DNA of 57,232 nt from JANRJY01 sp033763735 (GTDB lineage: Bacteria > Bacteroidota > Bacteroidia > Cytophagales > UBA9547). Shown here one piece after another: positions 51,860-57,232 of this stretch. Each line of letters starts with the position of its first letter. Within the stretch, counting starts at the first letter, position 1. The position numbers were made by a program, and so were the translations under genes. The notes beneath the pieces were generated by a model. The model saw only the letters and a program-made list of their open reading frames with translations, was not told where the DNA came from and made no database searches. Where the stretch lies: contig JANRJY010000042.1 in the NCBI GenBank assembly GCA_033763735.1, positions 1 to 57,232 of the forward strand, written 5' to 3'.

Positions 51860-53830
51860 TTAAATCAGGTAGTTAATTATAATAAAAAATAGAATTATGA
51901 ATACAAAAATTAACATATAAAACTGAAGTTTTCCGTTCATTAACTTTGAACCTAAATAGCCGAAAAATTTAATAAATCGGGTTACGAAACTAACAAATCC
52001 ATCAACAATATACTTTTCGATAAAATAAATACAATGAGCAATTACCACCTGAAGAATGCCAAACCAATCTACGACTCTATTAATAATTCTACCCTCAATA
52101 TAAAATGCTATATTAGAGCCACTTATGCCGAATTTAGTAAACATTAATAATAAATATTTATCCAAATACATTTGATGAAAAGATGCCTTATACAAACCAA
52201 TCAACAATGGGTCTTTCATTTTTTTAGGTTGATATGCTTTTAGTGGATGATATACTAATAACGACAGTCCCAATCCAAGAAACACGCATAACAAGGTAAT
52301 AATTGGCATAATTCCACCCATATGACTTTTCAAATTCATAAAATCGAAAATATACAATATGATAGGGCTAATTGAAATTGCCATTAAAGCCAAATAAAAA
52401 ATAGAAACTAAAATCACCCAATTATTTTCTTCAATAGTTACATTAAATTTTTGAAGTAACGACTGAATTCGAAGTTTTCCTCCAAAAACCATAATTAACA
52501 TTCTTGTCATATAGAATGCAGTGAAAATAACAGTTATAAATAAGATATAAAGTAGAATTTTTTTATTTCCAAAAAACTGATTATCAGCAGAATCCCACAT
52601 GCTTTGCAAAAGCATTTCTTTCGATACAAACCCACTAAAAAATGGCAATCCAATTAACGAAAAGGCACATAAAATAAAAGCAATGCAAGTCCAAGGTAAA
52701 AATTTCCACAATCCACCCATACTTCTGATATCTTGTTTGTCGAAATGCAAACTAGCATCTAAAGTTTCCATTTTTTGATGGGCGTGATGCAATGAAAGTA
52801 TTACTGAACCAGCACATAAAAATAATCCTGCTTTAAAAAAAGCATGCGTTGCCAAATGAAAAAATGATTGCTCAAAAGCACCAAATCCAATTCCGGCAAG
52901 CATATAACCCAATTGAGATATGGTAGAGAAAGCTAATATTTTTTTAATATCATACTGTGTGAGCGCAAAAAAAGCACCCAAAAAAGCTGTAACAGTTCCA
53001 ATTATTGCAGCTAGGTGCAATACATCAGGTGATATTAATATGGATAATCGAACCAATACAAAAATACCGGCAGCCACCATTGTGGCAGCATGAATTAAAG
53101 CTGATATAGGTGTTGGCCCTTCCATGGCATCGGGTAGCCAAATAGAAAAAGGTATTTGAGCCGACTTTCCGATACAGCCTATTAACAAACAAAAACCTAT
53201 CCAATAATTTGCTGAATATGAACCAATTAATTGAAATAAAGAATTGTATGAAAATGTGCCGTAGGTTGACCAAATGAGTAATAAAGCAGCCAAAAAAAAC
53301 ATATCAGCAATTTTGTTGACCATAAATGCCTTAAGGGCGGCTTGTACTGCTTTTGGCTTATCAAACAAAAATCCAATAAGTAAATAGGATGCAAAGCCTA
53401 CTAATTCCCAAAAAATAAAAGTTATAAGAAAATTGGACGAAAACACAATACCCATCATTGCGAATACAAACAGACCTAAATAACCAAAGTATTTGTTTGT
53501 CCCAGAATCATGTTTTTTGTATTCAATAGAAAAAAGTGTAACCGGCAATGCCACCAAATACACAATCAAACACATCAATACGGCATACTTTTGTATTTCA
53601 AGGCTACCCGAAAACGATGTTAAGTTGCTAATTTTGAACCAATTAAAAGTATATTCTATCGGTCCTGTTTTTTGAAAATTGTAAATTAACAATACACTAA
53701 AAAAAAGGCCAATAATGATAAAAATGCTTGAAATAATTCCAATAAATACGCTACTCCAGCCTGATGCAAATTGAAGCAATAAAAACAATAAAATAGGAGT
53801 CAATAAAACTCCGCATAACAACCATAACAT
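51860..53830 (-). CDS. NuoL-like NADH-quinone oxidoreductase subunit L/antiporter-type protein
   Basis: 656 residues with about 16 hydrophobic helices. The proton-antiporter core has WELVGFASYLLIGFLF, KSAQIPFSIWLPDAMEGPTPISALIHAATMVAAGIF and HLATHAFFKAGLFLCAGSVI. The key Glu (FWELVG), Lys and His are present. A terminal helix segment GKLQFYMLIFVFIILFFIII matches the NuoL C-terminal anchor. In Complex I this is the distal proton channel. Here no other nuo genes are present; it is flanked by GNAT and HhH genes. The start is ATG at 53830; a TTG one codon earlier also opens the frame. It could serve a separate Nuo complex encoded elsewhere or a Mrp/Dab-type system. Confidence 0.85.
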   Translation of the reverse strand: MLWLLCGVLLTPILLFLLLQFASGWSSVFIGIISSIFIIIGLFFSVLLIYNFQKTGPIEYTFNWFKISNLTSFSGSLEIQKYAVLMCLIVYLVALPVTLFSIEYKKHDSGTNKYFGYLGLFVFAMMGIVFSSNFLITFIFWELVGFASYLLIGFLFDKPKAVQAALKAFMVNKIADMFFLAALLLIWSTYGTFSYNSLFQLIGSYSANYWIGFCLLIGCIGKSAQIPFSIWLPDAMEGPTPISALIHAATMVAAGIFVLVRLSILISPDVLHLAAIIGTVTAFLGAFFALTQYDIKKILAFSTISQLGYMLAGIGFGAFEQSFFHLATHAFFKAGLFLCAGSVILSLHHAHQKMETLDASLHFDKQDIRSMGGLWKFLPWTCIAFILCAFSLIGLPFFSGFVSKEMLLQSMWDSADNQFFGNKKILLYILFITVIFTAFYMTRMLIMVFGGKLRIQSLLQKFNVTIEENNWVILVSIFYLALMAISISPIILYIFDFMNLKSHMGGIMPIITLLCVFLGLGLSLLVYHPLKAYQPKKMKDPLLIGLYKASFHQMYLDKYLLLMFTKFGISGSNIAFYIEGRIINRVVDWFGILQVVIAHCIYFIEKYIVDGFVSFVTRFIKFFGYLGSKLMNGKLQFYMLIFVFIILFFIIINYLI

Positions 53831-53837
53831 CAAAAAA

Positions 53838-54440
53838 TTATTCTATGTGAAGTAAATTTTTAATATACACACTTTTGTACTCCTCTGCCAAAATATCCAT
53901 ATATACAATGTCAAATTTGAGGTTACCAATAATTTTGGCTTCTCTTCTGCGGCCAATAATCTTAAACCCACATTTTTCATAAATACTTTTACTTTTGGTA
54001 TTGAAGTCAACAAAATTCAACCAAATATTATGCAAGTTCAATACATTAAATCCAAAATCCAATAAAAGCATAATTGCCTCAGTACCAATACCTCTACCCC
54101 AATATTTTTTATCCCCAACAAATATTCCCAGCTCTGCATTTCTATTAATAAAATCAGGATTCATCAAAGCACAGTTGCCTATGAGTACATCATCTGATTT
54201 ATGGTTTATTCCAAAAAAACAATCATTGATTTGATTCTTTACAAATTTTTCGAGGTATTCACGCTCTGTTTCAAGAGATATTTGTTGGCTATATGCCCTT
54301 AAATTAACCGAAACCTCTAAGTCGTTGAGCCATTCAAAATACTTTTCAGCATCTTCAAGTCGAACAGGAGAAAGGTAACACAAATCACCTAATAACTTTT
54401 TGCTATACTTTGCTTGGGAGTGGGGAAATACAGATTGCAT
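53838..54440 (-). CDS. GNAT acetyltransferase (RimJ/RimL-like)
   Basis: A 200-residue N-acetyltransferase: LCYLSPVRLEDAEKYFEWLND, NRNAELGIFVGDKKYWGRGIGTEAIMLLLDFGFNVLNLHNIWLNF and SIYEKCGFKIIGRRREA. The pattern with GIGT for the acetyl-CoA pyrophosphate loop is the RimJ/RimL class. The substrate, a protein N-terminus or a small molecule, is unknown. It is the first gene of the minus-strand run down to the OmpA-family gene and has a good -7 box upstream. Confidence 0.87.
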   Translation of the reverse strand: MQSVFPHSQAKYSKKLLGDLCYLSPVRLEDAEKYFEWLNDLEVSVNLRAYSQQISLETEREYLEKFVKNQINDCFFGINHKSDDVLIGNCALMNPDFINRNAELGIFVGDKKYWGRGIGTEAIMLLLDFGFNVLNLHNIWLNFVDFNTKSKSIYEKCGFKIIGRRREAKIIGNLKFDIVYMDILAEEYKSVYIKNLLHIE

Positions 54441-54455
54441 TTTACTTATTTACTG

Positions 54456-54463
54456 CAAAAGTA
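54456..54463 (-). promoter_or_regulatory. Candidate -7 box of the GNAT-nuoL-HhH-OmpA unit
   Basis: TACTTTTG on the minus strand fits TAnnTTTG and lies 15 bases before the ATG at 54440. At 19 bases upstream there is TTTT in place of the consensus TTTG. A leader of roughly 8 to 11 bases is expected. Confidence 0.55.
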
Positions 54464-54522
54464 ATGATTATAAGCCCATTAAAAAAATATACAATTGGTT
54501 GAAAATTATTAGGTTTCAAAAA

Positions 54523-54804
54523 TCACCCAATTGCTTTTTTCAATACAGCATCTATTCGTGCTCTTTCCGTTTTTTCTTTTTTACTATTTTTGTACCAGAA
54601 ATAACCCAACGTACCAAATAGTATGTAGGGAATAATCATCAAGTATAAAATACCTGCATTAAAAGCTACTACTCTATTATTGCCCTGAAGCTTTTGATTG
54701 CTTTCAATGCTTGATTTACACATAGCACATTGTGCAGAAGATATTTCAGTATTAGTAAAAAATAATCCAAAAACTAAAGTGCTCAATAAAATAAACTTTT
54801 TCAT
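54523..54804 (-). CDS. Small exported CxxC membrane protein of the cytochrome oxidase locus
   Basis: A 93-residue protein: signal peptide MKKFILLSTLVFGLFFTN, then a CAMC motif (SSAQCAMCKSSIE), one transmembrane helix (about 50-70, NAGILYLMIIPYILFGTLGYFWY) and a charged tail. Bacteroidota have this small protein next to cox assembly genes; the CxxC could be a copper or haem-related thiol pair or a redox site. Exact function unknown. It follows DUF420 on the same strand, 44 bases away. Confidence 0.7.
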   Translation of the reverse strand: MKKFILLSTLVFGLFFTNTEISSAQCAMCKSSIESNQKLQGNNRVVAFNAGILYLMIIPYILFGTLGYFWYKNSKKEKTERARIDAVLKKAIG

Positions 54805-54848
54805 ATGAAGGTCAATAGTTATTATTTACAAATATACTTTATATTCAA

Positions 54849-55385
54849 TCAACTATAAAATGGGCGAATCATAAAATACACGATTACCCCACTTACCGAT
54901 ACGTACAACCAAATTGGGTATGCCCATTTTACAATTCGTTTATGATCGGTTATTTGGTTATTTATGGCATAATGTAACGCAAGTAACACTAACCGTACCA
55001 CTCCAATGGATAAAGTAATGTGTGAAATCAAGAAAAAATAATATACATTTTTTATGATTCCGTCGTTGCCATAGCTTGTACTTTCGTTTGATACATGATA
55101 TAAAATATATAATACTAAAAATATTGCCCCAAGCCCAACAGCAGTATACATACTATTTCGATGAGCTTGAATTTTATTTTTTTTGATAAAATACAAAGCC
55201 AAGAGCAATACAATAGCCGTAACAGAATTCACTATGGCGACAAATACAGGAAGCACTTTTGTCCATGCTCCCAAATCCACTTTGGTCCTAATACCAATTA
55301 GTAAAGCCACTGCCAATGGAATGGCAATCGACAAAATATTTACTAATTTCTTCTGATTATTAATTGTTTGGATGTTCGTACTCAT
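54849..55385 (-). CDS. DUF420 membrane protein (CtaM-like oxidase assembly)
   Basis: A 178-residue protein with about five hydrophobic helices and conserved His residues (QAHRNSMYTAVGLGAIFLVLYILYH, HITLSIGVV, LALHYAINNQITDHKRIVKWAYPIWLYVSVSGVIVYFMI). DUF420 proteins, such as CtaM, act in assembly of haem-copper oxidases. The gene overlaps the SCO gene by 26 bases. Confidence 0.87.
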   Translation of the reverse strand: MSTNIQTINNQKKLVNILSIAIPLAVALLIGIRTKVDLGAWTKVLPVFVAIVNSVTAIVLLLALYFIKKNKIQAHRNSMYTAVGLGAIFLVLYILYHVSNESTSYGNDGIIKNVYYFFLISHITLSIGVVRLVLLALHYAINNQITDHKRIVKWAYPIWLYVSVSGVIVYFMIRPFYS

Positions 55386-56028
55386 ATTCCAACACTTTAA
55401 TTTCTGTAATTAATCTGTCTATTTCTGCTTTATCTGTACCATCATAAAAACCTCTGATAATCTTTTCTTTATCAACTAAAATCAATTTGTCGGAATGCAA
55501 AAATTTGTCCACCGTATCTGACGGCACCTTAAATCCATAAAAACCTAAATTGAAAACATCAAGTTTAGTTCTCATAGTACCTAGTGTCCATTTTTTTGCT
55601 TCTATACTATATTTTTCTCCATATTTTTTTAATATTTGAGGAGTATCGTAATCGGTATCAACAGTAATTGAGACGAGTTTCACTAAAGTATCTTTAATAA
55701 ATGTATCCTGTACTTTAACCAAATTGGCAGTCATTTTAGGACAAATACCTGGACATCTGGTGAAAAAAAAGTTGGCAACAAATATTTTATTCTTAAAATC
55801 AATTCCTGCAATAGAATTTCCATTTTGATCAATCACCTCAAATTCAGGAACTTTATGAAACAATGTGTCATTCACAATTATCCCATTTATATTTTTCTCG
55901 GTAATTTCTACAGGAATAAACCTTTGGATTCGATAATGATTTTCACCAAAAGTTTTGAGGAAGAGATAAACTAAAACCGGAACTACCAGTAGTATTACCA
56001 GTATTCCGGTTTTGTAATAATTTTTCAC
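55360..56028 (-). CDS. SCO1/SenC family copper chaperone for cytochrome oxidase
   Basis: A 222-residue thioredoxin-fold protein with an N-terminal membrane anchor (about 7-26). RCPGICPKM gives the CxxxC copper-binding pair, and the third ligand His lies in FLHSDKLILVDKEKIIRGFYDG. It inserts copper into the CuA site of cytochrome oxidase subunit II. The start is GTG at 56028. It overlaps DUF420 and follows coxIV with an 11-base gap. Confidence 0.92.
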   Translation of the reverse strand: MKNYYKTGILVILLVVPVLVYLFLKTFGENHYRIQRFIPVEITEKNINGIIVNDTLFHKVPEFEVIDQNGNSIAGIDFKNKIFVANFFFTRCPGICPKMTANLVKVQDTFIKDTLVKLVSITVDTDYDTPQILKKYGEKYSIEAKKWTLGTMRTKLDVFNLGFYGFKVPSDTVDKFLHSDKLILVDKEKIIRGFYDGTDKAEIDRLITEIKVLEYEYEHPNN

Positions 56029-56039
56029 TTTTATTTAAT

Positions 56040-56390
56040 CTAAAACCACTTGGGCAATATGGCATTACCTTCATAAAGAAGGGCAATTATCAACCAAATA
56101 ACGAACATTATTGGCAAAACAATGCAAAGAATAAGACCTTTCACTTCATACTTTAAGTGCATGAATTCTGCAACTATGAAGAATGCCTTTACTAAGGTTA
56201 AAGAAACAAATATTACAATTACCAGTAATTTTGATAGGCCCATTGGACCTTTGGTGAAAGCAATAACAAACTCAAGAGCTGTAATTGCCAAAAGGATATA
56301 AAATGTAACCCAAATCGTTTTGCGATGTGCCACTGAATGTGGGTCAGTTTCAGGAATAAATTGAGCGGTTGTATGTGATGCGTGATCCAT
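56040..56390 (-). CDS. Cytochrome c oxidase subunit IV (prokaryotic)
   Basis: 116 residues from the ATG at 56390: MDHASHTTAQFIPETDPHS then three transmembrane helices (about 25-43, 54-76, 84-105). A longer frame to 56468 overlaps coxIII and its extra residues are not family-like. Small hydrophobic subunit IV accompanies aa3/caa3-type oxidases. It lies 28 bases after coxIII. Confidence 0.87.
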   Translation of the reverse strand: MDHASHTTAQFIPETDPHSVAHRKTIWVTFYILLAITALEFVIAFTKGPMGLSKLLVIVIFVSLTLVKAFFIVAEFMHLKYEVKGLILCIVLPIMFVIWLIIALLYEGNAILPKWF

Positions 56391-56418
56391 TGTTGCAATT
56401 TTACTTATATAATAAAGA

Positions 56419-57132
56419 CTAAACCAAATAAAAGAATGTAAATACAAATACCCATACCAAGTCAACAAAGTGCCAGTATAGACCTACTTTCTCAACCATT
56501 TCATAGTGTCCTCTTCTTTCATAAGTGCCTTGAACTACATTATAATATATGATGACATTCAACACAATCCCACTTGTTACGTGTGACCCATGAAAACCGG
56601 TTATGAAGAAAAACAAATCTGCAAAAGCCGGAGGACCATAAGGGTTATCTTTTAAGTTGGCATACCATCCATCAACTCCTGTAATAAATATGCTCCATTC
56701 CCAAGCTTGCGAACCCACAAAGCAAAGACCACCAAATATCGTCCAAAGCATCCATTTCTCTACTGCTTTTTGATCCATTCTATGACCAGCTTCAACCGCA
56801 AGCACCATTGTAACACTACTCATGATTAATATAAAAGTCATCAATCCCACAAATGCTAAAGGTAAATCAGCATGAGTGAATGGAAAGTGAGTGAATACTT
56901 TTTCGGGAATGGGCCAGTACATAGGCGAAAAAACATAATTTTCAATTTCGCCTGTATATGCAGGAAAACTGAAACGAATCATTCCATAGGTGATTAATAA
57001 CGCTGAAAATGTAAAAGCATCAGACATAAGGAAAAACCACATCATTAGTTTTCCATAACTGGCTTTCATGGGTTCCGCTCCTCCACCCCAAATATTATTT
57101 ACCGGATTTACAACTGTAGCTACTGCAGACAT
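56419..57132 (-). CDS. Cytochrome c oxidase subunit III
   Basis: A 237-residue membrane protein with about six or seven helices. The hallmarks are FFLMSDAFTFSALLITYGMI, AGHRMDQKAVEKWMLWTIFGGLCFVGSQAWEWSIF, FFITGFHGSHVTSGIVLN and YWHFVDLVWVFVFTFFYL. The FHGSHV and YWHFVD motifs are diagnostic for subunit III. It stabilises subunit I and helps proton uptake. A second subunit III-like gene lies just upstream at the window edge. Confidence 0.95.
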   Translation of the reverse strand: MSAVATVVNPVNNIWGGGAEPMKASYGKLMMWFFLMSDAFTFSALLITYGMIRFSFPAYTGEIENYVFSPMYWPIPEKVFTHFPFTHADLPLAFVGLMTFILIMSSVTMVLAVEAGHRMDQKAVEKWMLWTIFGGLCFVGSQAWEWSIFITGVDGWYANLKDNPYGPPAFADLFFFITGFHGSHVTSGIVLNVIIYYNVVQGTYERRGHYEMVEKVGLYWHFVDLVWVFVFTFFYLV

Positions 57133-57184
57133 TTAGTGTTTTGATTGATTATTAATTGGATATACTTTATGCAAATATGTTGAT

Positions 57185-57232
57185 TTAACGATTCAATATT
57201 AAAAAGAAAAATAAATACAACCAAAGACCATC
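57185..57232 (-). CDS. Cytochrome c oxidase subunit III-like protein, 3' end only
   Basis: The last 15 codons and a TAA stop (57185-57187) read DGLWLYLFFLLILNR in the frame open to the window edge. This resembles the end of subunit III (YWHFVDGLWLYLF). It fits the usual Bacteroidota order of two tandem coxIII-type genes before coxIV. A 52-base gap separates it from the complete coxIII. Confidence 0.6.
   Translation of the reverse strand, partial: DGLWLYLFFFLILNR

Overview
The window is an AT-rich, gene-dense stretch of a Bacteroidota chromosome. The phylum call rests on several independent signs. Promoters follow the Bacteroidota pattern, the best being TTTG-N19-TATTTTTG in front of rpmB. 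The order rpmB-rpmG-DUF4295 is followed by ftsY. There is a Bacteroidota triple parvulin operon, a type IX secretion (T9SS) C-terminal sorting domain, DUF5618 and carboxypeptidase-regulatory-like proteins, and a tandem coxIII-coxIII-coxIV-SCO-DUF420 block. Shine-Dalgarno sites are hardly visible and TTG start codons are frequent. No intergenic gap exceeds about 290 bases, and I see no prophage, transposase, CRISPR array or plasmid gene.

Layout. 1-3519 (minus): the start of a Uma2-type nuclease-fold protein, an MFS exporter and a Uup-like ABC-F ATPase. 3637-8714 (plus): an orphan membrane histidine kinase, ettA, lptB and a THUMP-type RNA methyltransferase. 8721-12906 (minus): three genes for periplasmic parvulin-type chaperones, the largest with an OmpA-like module inside. 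13007-14164: an NtrC-like activator without a Fis DNA-binding domain. 14169-18110: a tiny lipoprotein, a LuxE-like protein, tRNA-Val(GAC), an MsbA-like exporter and an M23 peptidase. 18155-22153 (plus): a GT2 enzyme, an EnvC-like protein with a degenerate LytM domain, two small proteins and an aldo/keto reductase. 22156-31956: a surface lipoprotein with a cytochrome c motif, an MBL hydrolase, a possible HolD (psi)-like protein, an M16 protease, TerC, two Bacteroidota-specific proteins, an OmpR-type two-component system, MsrB and a predicted barrel protein.

32045-42055 is the most accessory-looking part. It is a tight minus-strand operon for a surface glycan: a FdtA-like sugar isomerase, a FemAB/GNAT enzyme, a Wzt-type ABC ATPase without a permease partner, three methyltransferases, GT2 and DUF5672. 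It runs directly into a 1142-residue LamG/PKD surface protein with a T9SS sorting domain. A reasonable inference is that the operon makes, exports or attaches a glycan for surface proteins delivered by T9SS.

42102-57232 returns to housekeeping: ftsY, ribosomal proteins, a DnaQ-UvrC-type nuclease, an AlkD-like protein, a sugar isomerase/epimerase, a radical SAM protein, an OmpA-family protein, a helix-hairpin-helix protein, an orphan NuoL-like subunit, a GNAT enzyme, and the cytochrome oxidase assembly and subunit genes up to the window edge.

I did not find a convincing wholly new system. The best leads are the OmpA-like insert in the parvulin, the glycan operon fused to its probable cargo gene, the HolD-like candidate, the heptamer arrays (one contains a start codon), the nested palindrome between ettA and lptB, and a structured 104-base intergenic element at 48847-48950.
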